The notes: a model not told the origin generated them from the letters alone. DNA of 64,000 nucleotides from Paenibacillus wynnii (GCF_000757885.1 NZ_JQCR01000002.1:1364001-1428000); one strand, 5' to 3'; counted from the first letter of the stretch, positions 26,384 through 36,114 are shown. Numbers and translations: made by a program.

Positions 26384-27403
26384 TTATAAATAGTCATGAA
26401 TATGAAAAAAACGGTACACGGTTCTGTCGTTCCACGCATAGGAATCACGATAATCCCAATACCGGTGACGGCTGCTGACCGTATGTGCATTGACCAGCGG
26501 CATTCCGCCTGCATCCAAGGCCGTAACAATCGTACTGTGTTGGTACTGACCATTCCCATCCCAATCGTATTGAATGACATCACCCAGCATAAGCTGTTCA
26601 GGACGCTCTACAACTTCTGCGCGCAGACCATTGCTTCGGCCTGTGCTTAAATAGCGCTGCAGACTGTCTGATACAGTCCAACTGAAGCTCCACCATTCCT
26701 GCTTTCCGGTATAACCTTTATACCACCAGCCCGTTTCCCTTTTACCAGTATAGTTGATAGGTGCCCCCCCTGCAAAGAGACATTGGGAGACATAATTCGT
26801 ACAATCCACGGCAAAAGTCTCAAACTCCGGATTCCCTTCCTGCCACCAGCGGTCAGCATAAGCAGCAGCGGCCTGACGGTTGTAAAGAACCTCCCGATTA
26901 CCTGAAATGCCTCCCAATAAGCTACGGTTAAGAAGCGGCTGCGGAAGCGGCATCGGTTCATGATCCCAGTCCGTAATTCTTTTGAAGGTATCCGCGGCAG
27001 GACGGCGGACGGCTTGACGTTCGGGAACAGCTCGCTCCACAGAGGCAACCTCCCACGTTTTTCCCTCGTGCACAAAGGTTAGCCGTTCTGAATTCACAAT
27101 ATCCTCCCGGTGGGTAATGCCCCCTTTTTCATAAAACAGGGCACTATGCAGTGATATCTCAGCAATCACCTCTGAAGGAGTCTCTCTTACAACCCTCAGG
27201 ACTTTCACTCCAGTCTCACCGCGCAGAGGCTTGATGTCTCTGGCATCATACCACTCTTCCAGCCGTCTGCTCCGCTCCCCTTGCTCCATTAAAAAGCGTG
27301 GATCATTCACGGCTGTATGCTTAAGCTCTATCCGTGGCTCCACCCGCCCTCTATTGATTTGATCCACGTACAGATATAGACACTGTTTCCACTGTTGCTC
27401 CAT
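26384..27403 (-). CDS. Amidase_6-domain protein, no signal peptide
   Basis: A 339-residue protein. The C-terminal half is the putative amidase domain (Amidase_6, an NlpC/P60-like fold): NRQAAAAYADRWW, the nucleophile segment VDCTNYVSQCLFAGG, LMLGDVIQYDWDGNGQYQHSTIV (His) and LVNAHT. The N-terminal half is a variable beta-rich region. There is no signal peptide or membrane helix, unusual for a wall-amidase-like protein, so it may act in the cytoplasm, be released by lysis, or be a spore-coat or mother-cell protein. It is first in a run with ddl, which points to peptidoglycan. Confidence 0.85.
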   Translation of the reverse strand: MEQQWKQCLYLYVDQINRGRVEPRIELKHTAVNDPRFLMEQGERSRRLEEWYDARDIKPLRGETGVKVLRVVRETPSEVIAEISLHSALFYEKGGITHREDIVNSERLTFVHEGKTWEVASVERAVPERQAVRRPAADTFKRITDWDHEPMPLPQPLLNRSLLGGISGNREVLYNRQAAAAYADRWWQEGNPEFETFAVDCTNYVSQCLFAGGAPINYTGKRETGWWYKGYTGKQEWWSFSWTVSDSLQRYLSTGRSNGLRAEVVERPEQLMLGDVIQYDWDGNGQYQHSTIVTALDAGGMPLVNAHTVSSRHRYWDYRDSYAWNDRTVYRFFHIHDYL

Positions 27404-27534
27404 AATAAGTTCCGCCCTTCTCTCCGGTTTGGCTGCTGTCCTATGTATATGAAGGCAATCATGGAGCTATACAGATAGAATGGATTCAAGAGGGAATTAC
27501 TACACTTAAATATCCGCATCTTTCGGGCGAATTA

Positions 27535-27556
27535 GGAGTAAAAAAAACTTTACTCC
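27535..27556. promoter_or_regulatory. Palindrome overlapping the -35 box of the aconitase promoter
   Basis: GGAGTAAA-AAAAAC-TTTACTCC is a perfect 8-6-8 inverted repeat whose right arm contains the -35 box. It is well placed for a repressor; the protein is unknown. Confidence 0.6.
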
Positions 27557-27577
27557 CCTCTATGTAAACGTTATAAT
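27549..27577 (+). promoter_or_regulatory. Sigma-A-type promoter of aconitase gene
   Basis: TTTACT and a consensus TATAAT are 17 bases apart, giving a leader of about 50 bases before the ATG. Confidence 0.75.
27563..27576 (+). promoter_or_regulatory. cre-like site over the aconitase -10 box
   Basis: TGTAAACGTTATAA matches the CcpA-binding consensus TGWAANCGNTNWCA except at one position and covers the -10 box. It suggests glucose repression of aconitase by CcpA, as for other TCA-cycle genes in Bacillus. Confidence 0.45.
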
Positions 27578-27633
27578 TATTGTAGATGCGATTTGAAATT
27601 GAGTTTCAACAGATGAAACAAGGAGGCGCATTT

Positions 27634-30378
27634 ATGCCAAGCAAGGACCACTTCTCGCTGGCCCGTAACCTGGAGTCGGGCGGCAAGACTTACCGCTATT
27701 ATGATCTTCAATCCCTTGAGGAACAAGGTCTCGGGGACATCACATCACTTCCTTTTTCCATTAAAGTACTGCTTGAAGCAGCTGTCCGCCAGTTCGATGG
27801 GCGCGCGATTACAGAAGATCATGTGAAGCAGCTGGCCGGATGGGCCGGCGGTGCAGACCGCAACAAGGAAATCCCTTTTATCCCGGCTCGTATAGTCCTG
27901 CAGGATTTCACGGGTGTACCGGTAGTTGTAGATCTTGCAGCTATGCGTGATACCGTTAAAAAGGCGGGCGGCGATCCGAAGACGATTAACCCGCTTGTAC
28001 CGGTTGATCTCGTTATTGACCACTCTGTAATGGTTGATGCCTTTGGTACCGCGGATGCTTTGGATTACAACATTAATGTTGAATTTGAACGTAATGAAGA
28101 ACGCTACCGCTTCCTGCGCTGGGCGCAGACAGCATTTAATAATTTCCGTGCAGTTCCTCCTTCCACCGGTATCGTTCACCAGGTAAATCTGGAGTATTTG
28201 GCTTCCGTGGCTACTACCAAAACCGTTGACGGCGAAACAGTCGTTTACCCGGATTCCCTTGTAGGAACTGACTCCCATACGACTATGATTAACGGTCTTG
28301 GTGTTGTCGGCTGGGGTGTGGGCGGTATTGAAGCAGAAGCAGGCATGCTCGGGCAGCCGTTGTATTTTGTCACACCGGATGTTGTTGGTTTCAAGCTTAC
28401 CGGCAGCCTTATGGAAGGGGCTACTGCGACCGATTTGGCTCTGACCGTTACTCAAATGCTTCGTAAGAAAGGTGTCGTTGGCAAGTTCGTAGAATTCTAC
28501 GGACCGGGACTCGCGAATATCAGTCTTGCAGATCGGGCAACAGTAGCCAACATGGCTCCAGAATACGGAGCTACCATTGGATTCTTCCCTGTAGATGATG
28601 AAACCTTGGCTTATTTGAGAAGCACAGGTCGCCCTGATGACTTGGTAGCCTTGGTAGAGAACTATTATAAGGCTCAAGGCATGTTCCGCACTTCGGATAC
28701 TCCAGATCCACAGTTCAGCGACTTCATAGAGATGGATTTGGCTTCGGTTGTACCGAGTTTGGCAGGACCGAAACGCCCTCAAGACCGGATTGAGCTGACC
28801 CATATGAAGGAGAACTTCGAGGGCATCATCCGTACGCCTGTAGATAAGGGTGGCTATGGCCTCAGTGATGAGAAAATTGCCCAAACTGTTGATATTCAAC
28901 ATAAGAATGGCAGCTCAAGCAAGCTACGCACAGGTGCAGTAGTCATTGCAGCTATTACGAGCTGTACGAATACCTCTAACCCAAGTGTTATGCTGGGTGC
29001 TGGATTATTGGCTAAGAAAGCTGTTGAACGCGGACTTACCAAACCAGGTTATGTTAAGAGCAGCTTGACTCCGGGATCCCTTGTTGTAACAGAGTACCTG
29101 GAGAAAGCCAACTTGCTTAAGCCGCTTGAAGCCTTAGGTTTCTACGTAGCGGGTTACGGCTGTGCTACTTGTATTGGTAACTCCGGCCCGCTTCCGGATG
29201 AAGTTAGTCAGGCCATTATCGACAATGACATGACGGTAGCCGCTGTAATTTCCGGTAACCGGAACTTCGAAGGCCGTGTTCATGCTCAGGTTAAGGCCAA
29301 CTATCTTGCTTCTCCGCCACTTGTCGTTGCTTATGCGCTGGCAGGTACAGTAGATATCGATTTGCAGACGGAACCGCTTGGATTTGATCCACAGGGAGAG
29401 CCTGTATTCCTCAAAGACATCTGGCCGTCCTCCGCAGAAATTCATGCAGCCATTAGCCAATCCCTTAGCCCGGAAATGTTCCGCCGCAAATATGAGAATG
29501 TGTTCACTGCTAATGAGCGTTGGAACTCCATTGCTGTACCAGAAGGCGAGCTGTACGAGTGGGATGACAATTCTACTTACATTCAGAATCCGCCATTCTT
29601 CGAGCATCTTGCAGATGGTCTTGGCGATATCGAAAATATCAGTAACTCGCGTGTACTGGCACTTTTGGCTGATTCCGTTACGACGGATCATATTTCGCCA
29701 GCCGGTAATATCTCTGCCTCCGGTCCAGCCGGCGAATATTTACGTGACCATGGCGTAGAGCGTGCAGATTTCAATTCCTACGGCTCACGCCGCGGAAATC
29801 ATGAGGTCATGATGCGCGGTACGTTCGCCAATATCCGGATTCGTAACGCCGTTGCTCCAGGCACAGAAGGCGGAGTTACCACCTTCCTGCCGAGTGAGGA
29901 AGTAATGTCGATCTATGATGCTTCCATGCTGTACCAAGCCGCCGGCCAAAATCTCGTCGTAATTGCCGGTAAAGAATACGGTACAGGCAGCTCTCGTGAC
30001 TGGGCTGCTAAGGGTACTCTCCTGCTGGGCGTTAAGGCGGTCATCGCTGAGAGCTTCGAGCGGATACACCGCAGTAATCTCGTGGGCATGGGTGTTCTTC
30101 CGCTGCAATTCCAGGAAGGTCATGGCTGGAGCAGTCTTGGTCTTACCGGTCGTGAGTCCTTTGACATTACCGGCCTGGATAACAATGTCCTGCCAAGTCA
30201 AGAGTTGACCGTTACTGCCACCCGTGAGGACGGTACGAAGTTCGACTTCCCTGTAATCGCACGGCTTGACAGCACGGTGGATATTGATTACTACCGGAAC
30301 GGCGGCATTCTACAAACGGTACTTCGCCAAATGTTGGCGGATGCCACTTCTACAACAGAAGCATTACCTGTAGATTAA
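27634..30378 (+). CDS. acnA: Aconitate hydratase
   Basis: A 914-residue TCA-cycle enzyme that isomerises citrate to isocitrate through a [4Fe-4S] cluster and, in its iron-free form, can bind RNA in related bacteria. Cluster ligands are seen in [14 protein letters not shown] and [12 protein letters not shown]; substrate residues in [14 protein letters not shown] and [14 protein letters not shown]. Length fits the IRP1/AcnA class (citB in Bacillus). ATG 27634 follows AGGAGG by seven bases; 16 extra in-frame codons upstream have no ribosome site. Codon use is strongly biased toward common codons, suggesting high expression. Confidence 0.97.
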   Translation: MPSKDHFSLARNLESGGKTYRYYDLQSLEEQGLGDITSLPFSIKVLLEAAVRQFDGRAITEDHVKQLAGWAGGADRNKEIPFIPARIVLQDFTGVPVVVDLAAMRDTVKKAGGDPKTINPLVPVDLVIDHSVMVDAFGTADALDYNINVEFERNEERYRFLRWAQTAFNNFRAVPPSTGIVHQVNLEYLASVATTKTVDGETVVYPDSLVGTDSHTTMINGLGVVGWGVGGIEAEAGMLGQPLYFVTPDVVGFKLTGSLMEGATATDLALTVTQMLRKKGVVGKFVEFYGPGLANISLADRATVANMAPEYGATIGFFPVDDETLAYLRSTGRPDDLVALVENYYKAQGMFRTSDTPDPQFSDFIEMDLASVVPSLAGPKRPQDRIELTHMKENFEGIIRTPVDKGGYGLSDEKIAQTVDIQHKNGSSSKLRTGAVVIAAITSCTNTSNPSVMLGAGLLAKKAVERGLTKPGYVKSSLTPGSLVVTEYLEKANLLKPLEALGFYVAGYGCATCIGNSGPLPDEVSQAIIDNDMTVAAVISGNRNFEGRVHAQVKANYLASPPLVVAYALAGTVDIDLQTEPLGFDPQGEPVFLKDIWPSSAEIHAAISQSLSPEMFRRKYENVFTANERWNSIAVPEGELYEWDDNSTYIQNPPFFEHLADGLGDIENISNSRVLALLADSVTTDHISPAGNISASGPAGEYLRDHGVERADFNSYGSRRGNHEVMMRGTFANIRIRNAVAPGTEGGVTTFLPSEEVMSIYDASMLYQAAGQNLVVIAGKEYGTGSSRDWAAKGTLLLGVKAVIAESFERIHRSNLVGMGVLPLQFQEGHGWSSLGLTGRESFDITGLDNNVLPSQELTVTATREDGTKFDFPVIARLDSTVDIDYYRNGGILQTVLRQMLADATSTTEALPVD

Positions 30379-30415
30379 TAATAATTCAGCGCTCCCTACT
30401 CAGGGACGCATTATA

Positions 30416-30450
30416 GCCCTCGAACCTTCCTGCCCGGAAGGTTCGAGGGC
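30416..30450. terminator. Bidirectional terminator between acnA and the IclR gene
   Basis: GCCCTCGAACCTTCC pairs perfectly with GGAAGGTTCGAGGGC around a 5-base loop, placed between two converging genes. Confidence 0.92.
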
Positions 30451-30475
30451 TATTTGTTATCGCTGCAGATAAAAA

Positions 30476-31219
30476 TTAAGGAATCATCATACCCATTTCA
30501 CCCGCAGCCTCAATTAGCACAGCTGCATAGTCAATCAGCGTCTCCTTAGAAAGACGGCTAACCGGTCCCGAAAGCGACAAAGCCGCCACTACATTTCCGC
30601 TTCGACCGACAATAGGTACAGCTACAGCGGCGGCACCGGGCTCCCGCTCCTCGAGACTGGTCGCATAACCCAACCTCGTGATGTCTTTCAACTGTTTAGC
30701 ATAGACCATTCGATCTACAGTTGAAGGCCAATCCTGTCCCTCCAGCAACGCCTTCTGCACCTCAGGAGGAGCATAAGCTGCCAGTACTTTGCTTGATGCT
30801 CCTACAGATAAAGGAAGCCTTGCGCCAATCTGTGCGACACGCCGTATGGCCTGTTGACTCTGAACAGCCTGAATGCGTACCCGTTCGGTTCCATCACGCA
30901 GATATAAACTAACCGTCTCACCAAGCCGGTCCCGCAGCCGTTCCATAGCGGGAAGCAACAATGCAGCAGGTTCATCAAAGGCCGGGAGATGCGTTGACAA
31001 CTCCCAGATGCGAATACCTAACCGATACTTCTCGGTTGCCGGATTGCGAATGAGAAACCCCTTCTCCTCCAGAGTGGTAAGCAGCCTATGTACAGTACTC
31101 TTATGAAGTCCAATTTGCGACGCGATCTCCGTTAATCCCAGATCACTTTCCCGTGTAAAACATAGCAATATATCCAGCGCCCGTTCTACAGCGCGTACTG
31201 TAAGTTTCCGGTCTTCCAC
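30476..31219 (-). CDS. IclR-family transcriptional regulator
   Basis: A 247-residue regulator. The winged helix at residues 10-70 contains LTEIASQIGLHKSTVHRLLTTLEEKGFL, and the C-terminal IclR effector domain includes VGASSKVLAAYAPP and REPGAAAVAVPIVGRSG. IclR proteins usually control catabolism of aromatic acids, sugar acids or glyoxylate. The start is GTG after GGGGAG. A perfect palindrome 19 bp upstream is a likely autoregulatory site. The neighbours (aconitase, hydrolase) do not reveal the effector. Confidence 0.93.
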   Translation of the reverse strand: MEDRKLTVRAVERALDILLCFTRESDLGLTEIASQIGLHKSTVHRLLTTLEEKGFLIRNPATEKYRLGIRIWELSTHLPAFDEPAALLLPAMERLRDRLGETVSLYLRDGTERVRIQAVQSQQAIRRVAQIGARLPLSVGASSKVLAAYAPPEVQKALLEGQDWPSTVDRMVYAKQLKDITRLGYATSLEEREPGAAAVAVPIVGRSGNVVAALSLSGPVSRLSKETLIDYAAVLIEAAGEMGMMIP

Positions 31220-31237
31220 AACGATCTCCCCTTCATT

Positions 31238-31254
31238 GTTTCATCAAATGAAAC
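31238..31254. promoter_or_regulatory. Probable IclR-family operator
   Basis: GTTTCAT-CAA-ATGAAAC is a perfect 7-3-7 inverted repeat just before the IclR gene. TGAAAC/GTTTCA half-sites also occur in KdgR operators, another IclR-family system. Confidence 0.6.
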
Positions 31255-31374
31255 ACGGTTACATTATTTCATATAATCATATTAGTGCAAAGGTCTGCGA
31301 AAAGTCCAGTATATTCGGCGGACGGAAAACCTTGGGTTCTAGTTTACATTTACATTACAAATGGGGCGAATTCA

Positions 31375-31403
31375 TTGACTTTGTAAGGACATGAACATAC
31401 GAT
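31375..31403 (+). promoter_or_regulatory. Promoter of the alpha/beta hydrolase gene
   Basis: TTGACT and TACGAT are separated by 17 bases, about 30 bases before the start codon. Confidence 0.55.
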
Positions 31404-31433
31404 TAATTATATAAACTTTTAGGAGGGGACCCT

Positions 31434-32438
31434 ATGGATCTGGTAACTGCCCACACACGCTCACCTGTCTCCCGGAAACCCACTAAACTTACTGATGATG
31501 CCTTTCCTTCGCTTCCCCTAGGGAGGATTCGACTTAAACATATTATAGTAGCGCTGCTGCTATCGGTATTTTTCTTCTTTGTATTCTGCTTTATTTCATT
31601 GCACGCTTATATTGCGTGGGTGTTGTCCAACCCGACAGTAGCCCCCCTTTATTCTAACCCGGCCATAGCCAAGGGTCTGCAATATGAGGAAGTATCCTTC
31701 CGGGCGCTAGACGGCAGCCGTAACATGCAGGGCTGGTATATCCCGGCAAAAGGTGCCACCAAAACCATCGTGTTCAGTCATGGCTATGGTGCCAACCGTG
31801 AAGAAACGTGGGTACCGATGTACGATCTGGCTCATTATGCCCACCGTCTTAATTTCAATGTGGTGATGTTCGATTATGCATTCGCTTCCCAGACTAACAA
31901 AGATCTAGCTACCGGGGGCAAAAAGGAATCCCAGCAGCTGCTTGGCGCGATTCAATTTGCCAAAGAGCGCGGAGCCAAAGAAATCGTAGTATGGGGCTTC
32001 TCGATGGGGGCAGGAACCGCGCTCCAATCCGGCCTGGTCACAAAGGACGTTGATGCGATGATACTTGATAGCACCTTCTTGCTTGAGCCGGATACACTGT
32101 ATCACAATATTAAGCAAAATATCGATCTGCCGCGTCAGCCTTCCCTTGAAATCATGGAGCTGATCTTTCCGGTACTGAACGGTACAGGGCTGGATCAAAT
32201 TCCTTATGCAAAGGTCAAATCCAAGGACTACCCGTTTCCGGTTCTGTTCCTGCACGGGACTAAGGATGAGAAGGCTCCTTACCCGATCGCCGAGGAGCTG
32301 GCTGCGAATCAGACCCATCCCTATTCTGAATCCTGGATTATCGAGGGCAGCCACCATGAACTGTTATTCCGTGAACATCCGCGGGAATATCTGCGGCGCG
32401 TATCCGCATTTCTTGGCAATGTCCAGATTGCCAAGTGA
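31434..32438 (+). CDS. Membrane-anchored alpha/beta hydrolase
   Basis: A 334-residue protein with one N-terminal membrane helix (HIIVALLLSVFFFFVFCFISL) and an alpha/beta hydrolase domain. Visible elements: IVFSHGYGANREETWVP (oxyanion region), the nucleophile elbow VWGFSMGAGTA, Asp in LFLHGTKDEKAPY and His in IEGSHHELLFR. It resembles the YqkD/BAAT-like group of uncharacterised hydrolases. AGGAGGGGA precedes the ATG. Substrate unknown; the anchor suggests action at the outer membrane surface. Confidence 0.9.
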   Translation: MDLVTAHTRSPVSRKPTKLTDDAFPSLPLGRIRLKHIIVALLLSVFFFFVFCFISLHAYIAWVLSNPTVAPLYSNPAIAKGLQYEEVSFRALDGSRNMQGWYIPAKGATKTIVFSHGYGANREETWVPMYDLAHYAHRLNFNVVMFDYAFASQTNKDLATGGKKESQQLLGAIQFAKERGAKEIVVWGFSMGAGTALQSGLVTKDVDAMILDSTFLLEPDTLYHNIKQNIDLPRQPSLEIMELIFPVLNGTGLDQIPYAKVKSKDYPFPVLFLHGTKDEKAPYPIAEELAANQTHPYSESWIIEGSHHELLFREHPREYLRRVSAFLGNVQIAK

Positions 32439-32458
32439 TGCTTTCTTATCTGAACAGA

Positions 32459-32499
32459 CAGCCTCTTCCCAGGAAAACTACCCGGGAAGGGGCTGTTTT
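32459..32499 (+). terminator. Terminator after the alpha/beta hydrolase gene
   Basis: CAGCCTCTTCCC pairs with GGGAAGGGGCTG (one G-T-type mismatch) and is followed by TTTTC. Confidence 0.8.
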
Positions 32500-32564
32500 C
32501 ATAACCTAAGTCTCCCGGTCATATAAATGACTGATGATTACTAATCAGGGGAGGACTGTATGAG

Positions 32565-33716
32565 ATGCTATATGTATACGGGCCGTTGATGCCTATTAGA
32601 GTTCTAGAGGAGATTGTCTTTTGGAAAACCCAAGAAACGGAACATACCGCTGTTATTAAAGCGATTATTCCCAATCTTGAAGAACCCTATGTGAAGTTGC
32701 TTGATGAATGGGCCGTTGTCTTCGGAGCAACCGAAGAGGCTGCCCGGTCAATGCTAAATGCTGCACTTACCCCCTCCATGCCCAACTCAGAGATGACAGA
32801 GGCCAAAATAGAACATTTACTGCACATATCCTGCAACCAATCACACGAATTCATAAGACAATTGTACGCCGTCATGGAGGCCAGTGCTGCAGTCAAAGAA
32901 ATACCGCTGGCTGTAACAGTCCTCCTGCATATCATACGTGAATCTGAGTATTTCATCGGTGTTCTGGAAGGGCTCGCCTCCCCGGGTCTCCTGGGCCGTG
33001 AAATGCAAGGAAACGCCGCGGCTGATAACAGAGAAACCGAAGCCGGAATACCCTCCGCTGTTACTCTTTCAGAAGTCCACACCCAGGAATCTGTACCGAT
33101 TGGGGGCCACCGCCTACCTCCGCTCCCTTATCCCTATAACGCATTAGAGCCCTATATTGATGAAAAGACCATGAGAATTCATCATGATAAGCATCATCAG
33201 AGTTACGTTGATGGATTGAACAAAGCTGAGGTAGAGCTGGCAGAGGCGCGCAAGACTGATAATTATGATCTCGTCAAGCACTGGGAACGGGAGCTGGCCT
33301 TCCATGGTGCCGGGCATTACTTACACACGATCTTCTGGAACATATTGTCCCCTTTAGGGGGTGGACGTCCAACTGGATCTCTTCTAGAGGCTTTGGACAG
33401 CAGCTTCGGAAGCTATGACCGCTTCAAGCAGCAGTTCAGCGAAGCCGCGAACAAGGTTGAAGGTGGCGGCTGGGCTATTCTTGTATGGAGTCCGCGCAGC
33501 GGAAGACTTGAAATACTAACGGCAGAAAAACATCAAAATTTATCGCAATGGGATGTTGTACCTTTATTGACCCTAGATGTATGGGAGCATGCCTATTATC
33601 TGAAGCATCAGAATAATCGCGCTAATTATATTAAAGATTGGTGGAAGGTTGTTAATTGGCCCTATGTATCCAAGCGGTATACACAAGCAAGCAGGCTGAT
33701 GTGGGAACCTTTTTAA
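32565..33716 (+). CDS. SodF-type superoxide dismutase with N-terminal helical (DUF2935-like) domain
   Basis: A 383-residue fusion. Residues 1-150 are helical with EEIVFWKTQETEHTAVI and LLHIIRESEYFIGVLEGL, resembling DUF2935, a ferritin-like helix bundle whose Glu and His could bind metal. After a linker rich in Glu and Ala comes a Fe/Mn superoxide dismutase of about 205 residues: LPYPYNALEPYIDEKTMRIHHDKHHQSYVDGLNKAE in sections, the second metal His in GAGHYLHTIFW, and [14 protein letters not shown] with the last two ligands. The dismutase part is close to B. subtilis SodF. The usual SodF has a shorter, different N-terminal extension, so the fused domain is the novelty. GGAGG lies ten bases before the ATG. 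Confidence 0.88.
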   Translation: MLYVYGPLMPIRVLEEIVFWKTQETEHTAVIKAIIPNLEEPYVKLLDEWAVVFGATEEAARSMLNAALTPSMPNSEMTEAKIEHLLHISCNQSHEFIRQLYAVMEASAAVKEIPLAVTVLLHIIRESEYFIGVLEGLASPGLLGREMQGNAAADNRETEAGIPSAVTLSEVHTQESVPIGGHRLPPLPYPYNALEPYIDEKTMRIHHDKHHQSYVDGLNKAEVELAEARKTDNYDLVKHWERELAFHGAGHYLHTIFWNILSPLGGGRPTGSLLEALDSSFGSYDRFKQQFSEAANKVEGGGWAILVWSPRSGRLEILTAEKHQNLSQWDVVPLLTLDVWEHAYYLKHQNNRANYIKDWWKVVNWPYVSKRYTQASRLMWEPF

Positions 33717-33728
33717 CCACTAACAAGA

Positions 33729-33808
33729 AGAAACGGCTTGCCGTCCTTAATGGGAGCCTATGCTTCCGAAGCAGCGATACTCCGTATCGCTTTCAGGTAC
33801 CCGTTTCT
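33729..33808 (+). repeat. Nested-hairpin element, copy a
   Basis: An outer stem AGAAACGG/CCGTTTCT encloses three hairpins: CGGC-TT-GCCG, GCTTC-CG-AAGC and AGCGATAC-TCC-GTATCGCT. The left edge AAGAAGAAACGGCT and the right edge CCCGTTTCT recur at 42919. It could fold as a multi-branched RNA or be a small mobile repeat. It sits just after the SodF-type gene. Confidence 0.55.
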
Positions 33809-33862
33809 CGTAGAAATATAAGCAAAGTATACTGAAAACTTATACTTTCTTATATTTTTATA

Positions 33863-33899
33863 AAAAACCGACCTCAGAGGATTCCCCGAGGTCGGTTCT
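33863..33899 (-). terminator. Terminator of the lepB-queG-yneF-folE run
   Basis: AACCGACCTC pairs with GAGGTCGGTT; on the minus strand a T run follows. Confidence 0.93.
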
Positions 33900-33911
33900 A
33901 TAGTTTATTAT

Positions 33912-34505
33912 CTATTCCTTAATCAGTGCTAAAAACTCAGCACGGGCGGCTGCATCCTCGCGGAAGGTTCCTCTGGTCGCAAGCGTTAATGTCTTACTGC
34001 CATACTTCTTCACTCCACGAGCGCACATGCACAGATGCTCTCCCTCAACAACAACCATAACACCGTGTGGGTGCAGTACCTCGGTCATAATATCCGCGAT
34101 TTGTGCCGTAATACGTTCCTGAACCTGCAAGCGGCGACTCACCGCTTCTACCAGCCGGGCCAGCTTGCTAAGTCCAGCGATTCGACCGCTTGGAATATAA
34201 CCGATATGCACTTTACCGAAGAAAGGGGCCATGTGATGTTCGCATTGACTGTAGTACACAATGTCCTTCACGATCACCAATTCTTCATGAGATTCATCAA
34301 AAGTGACGCCAAGCGCCTCTCGGGGATCTACAGAATATCCTCCGAATATCTCCTCGTACATGCGCGTGACACGCGCCGGTGTTTCCAGCAGTCCTTCGCG
34401 ACCGGCATCCTCACCGATCAGCTCTAATATCTTCCCAACATGATACTCGATCTTTTCACGGTTATCAGAAACCTTACCGTTTACGTATTCGTTGATGCGC
34501 CCCAT
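33912..34505 (-). CDS. folE: GTP cyclohydrolase I
   Basis: A 197-residue zinc enzyme that converts GTP to dihydroneopterin triphosphate, the first step for folate and also for the queuosine precursor. Motifs: [14 protein letters not shown], zinc ligand and catalytic residues in [39 protein letters not shown] and the second Cys in [26 protein letters not shown] lies before the ATG. It is the last gene of a run that also holds queG, the final enzyme of queuosine synthesis. Confidence 0.96.
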   Translation of the reverse strand: MGRINEYVNGKVSDNREKIEYHVGKILELIGEDAGREGLLETPARVTRMYEEIFGGYSVDPREALGVTFDESHEELVIVKDIVYYSQCEHHMAPFFGKVHIGYIPSGRIAGLSKLARLVEAVSRRLQVQERITAQIADIMTEVLHPHGVMVVVEGEHLCMCARGVKKYGSKTLTLATRGTFREDAAARAEFLALIKE

Positions 34506-34557
34506 GAAACTTCCCCCTTCCGGACCCGTACTGAAATTCTATCTATACCGGGCCTGT

Positions 34558-34806
34558 TTACTTCCCCTTACGGTTTTGCCCTTTACCAGCGCCCGGACTA
34601 CGTCCCGGATTCTGGTTCTTCATCATTTGCTGAGCGCGCTGCATTTGCTTGCCGTTCAGGTTATAACCCATTTGTTTGGCAACCTTTTGAAGCATTTCAG
34701 GATCATTCTGCATCGTTGTCATTTGTCTGCGCAGGTAATATACACCGATGAAAAACCCGCCCAGAAGTCCAACGACCAACGTAATAATAGGTATTGCGAT
34801 ATCCAT
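34558..34806 (-). CDS. yneF: YneF family (UPF0154) small membrane protein
   Basis: An 82-residue protein with one N-terminal membrane helix (IPIITLVVGLLGGFFIGVYYL) followed by the family segment NDPEMLQKVAKQMGYNLNGKQ and a basic Gly/Lys-rich tail. UPF0154 proteins are widespread in Bacillota with no firm function. It lies between queG and folE, all in the same direction. Confidence 0.9.
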   Translation of the reverse strand: MDIAIPIITLVVGLLGGFFIGVYYLRRQMTTMQNDPEMLQKVAKQMGYNLNGKQMQRAQQMMKNQNPGRSPGAGKGQNRKGK

Positions 34807-34905
34807 CTAAAGTCCACCTCTATGCTCTATTGTCTGCTACGCCCAAGGCGTGCGAATCTATCATAGCATTTCAAGAACTGGACAGCAATTGGCAAATCCC
34901 ACTCC

Positions 34906-36087
34906 TTACGATTGGGAATTGAGCAATTTGTCCTCTGCCTTATGCAGCATCTCCAATACGGTCTCATGCTCCTCTTGCTCCAGCCCCTGCTTTACCGCAG
35001 CCAATGCCTCCGAACCCCCAATTCGCCCCAGTGACCAAGCGGCAGTACCGCGCATTTCCGGACGGGGTTCCTTTAGCAATATTTCGCGTAATTTAGGGAT
35101 AGCAGCTTTCTCTTTAAAGTTGCCCAAGCCTATAATTGCATTGCGCTGGATAGGTTTTTTCCCTCTCCATGCAGCTGAGCTGCTGCCGAACTTCTCCTTG
35201 AACTCACGGTTGCTAAGGTCAAGAATAGGCAGCAGTAACGGCTTGGCAATCTCAGGATCGGGTAACAGTTCCGGACGATGATCCCAGTTCTTGCCGCGGT
35301 TATGCGGACAGACAATCTGGCAAGTATCACAACCGTATAACCGATTGCCGATCTTTGTCATGTAGTCATCACTTAGAAAGCCCTTCGTTTGGGTGAGATA
35401 TGAGATACAGGCCTGAGCATTAAGCTGTCCCGGACCTACCAAAGCTCCGGTAGGACAAGCGTCTATGCACTTTGTGCAGTCTCCGCACCCCTCCTGTACA
35501 GGAGTATCGGGCGCGAATGGAATATTCGTAATCATCTCGCCAAGATAGATCCATGAGCCATAATGGGGCGAGATAATCGAGCAATTTTTACCGCTGAAGC
35601 CTATTCCGGCACGCTCTGCTACAGCCCGGTCAACTAGTACTCCAGTATCCACCATACTCTCCAGCACCGCATCAGGCACACGCTCACGTATGAAAGCTTC
35701 CAGCTTCCCTAAAGCCTCACGCAGCACATGATGATAATCCTGCCCCCATGATGCACGAGCCATAATCCCTCTTCGCTCACCCGGCTCCGACTTAGGAGGA
35801 TCCTCCATTTTGGAAGGATAGGCTACAGCTACGGCTATAATAGACTTGGCCTCACCCGATTCCAGAGCGGGTATCGTTCTTTTATCCAGATCAGGCTCTT
35901 CGAAACCGGACTCATAGCCCTTATCCCGATGATCCTGGAGAATAGTTTTTAAATATAGAAACGGCTCTGCAGTTGCAAACCCGATATCGTCAATACCGAG
36001 TGCCGGTGCAGCAGCCTTAATCTCAGATTTAAGCTTGTCCCACTTGGAAGGAGGGGGAGCAATGGATGACTGATTAAATGGGTTCAT
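34906..36087 (-). CDS. queG: Epoxyqueuosine reductase
   Basis: A 393-residue cobalamin-dependent iron-sulfur enzyme that reduces epoxyqueuosine to queuosine in tRNA. The catalytic part contains GIGFSGKNCSIISPHYGSW; two [4Fe-4S] sites are given by CGDCTKCIDACPTGAL and CDTCQIVCPHNRG. The last 90 residues form HEAT-like helical repeats (RGTAAWSLGRIGGSEALAAV), found in the longer QueG proteins. GGGAGAGGG precedes the ATG. It follows lepB by 27 bp. Confidence 0.95.
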   Translation of the reverse strand: MNPFNQSSIAPPPSKWDKLKSEIKAAAPALGIDDIGFATAEPFLYLKTILQDHRDKGYESGFEEPDLDKRTIPALESGEAKSIIAVAVAYPSKMEDPPKSEPGERRGIMARASWGQDYHHVLREALGKLEAFIRERVPDAVLESMVDTGVLVDRAVAERAGIGFSGKNCSIISPHYGSWIYLGEMITNIPFAPDTPVQEGCGDCTKCIDACPTGALVGPGQLNAQACISYLTQTKGFLSDDYMTKIGNRLYGCDTCQIVCPHNRGKNWDHRPELLPDPEIAKPLLLPILDLSNREFKEKFGSSSAAWRGKKPIQRNAIIGLGNFKEKAAIPKLREILLKEPRPEMRGTAAWSLGRIGGSEALAAVKQGLEQEEHETVLEMLHKAEDKLLNSQS

Positions 36088-36114
36088 TTCCGCCCTCTCC
36101 CTTTTATTAGTAAT

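Noticed and set aside
27745..28902. A 385-codon open frame on the minus strand inside aconitase
   Set aside because: It is antisense to a highly conserved, strongly biased gene; the translation is rich in Cys, Arg and Ile with no family likeness. It is a by-product of codon bias.
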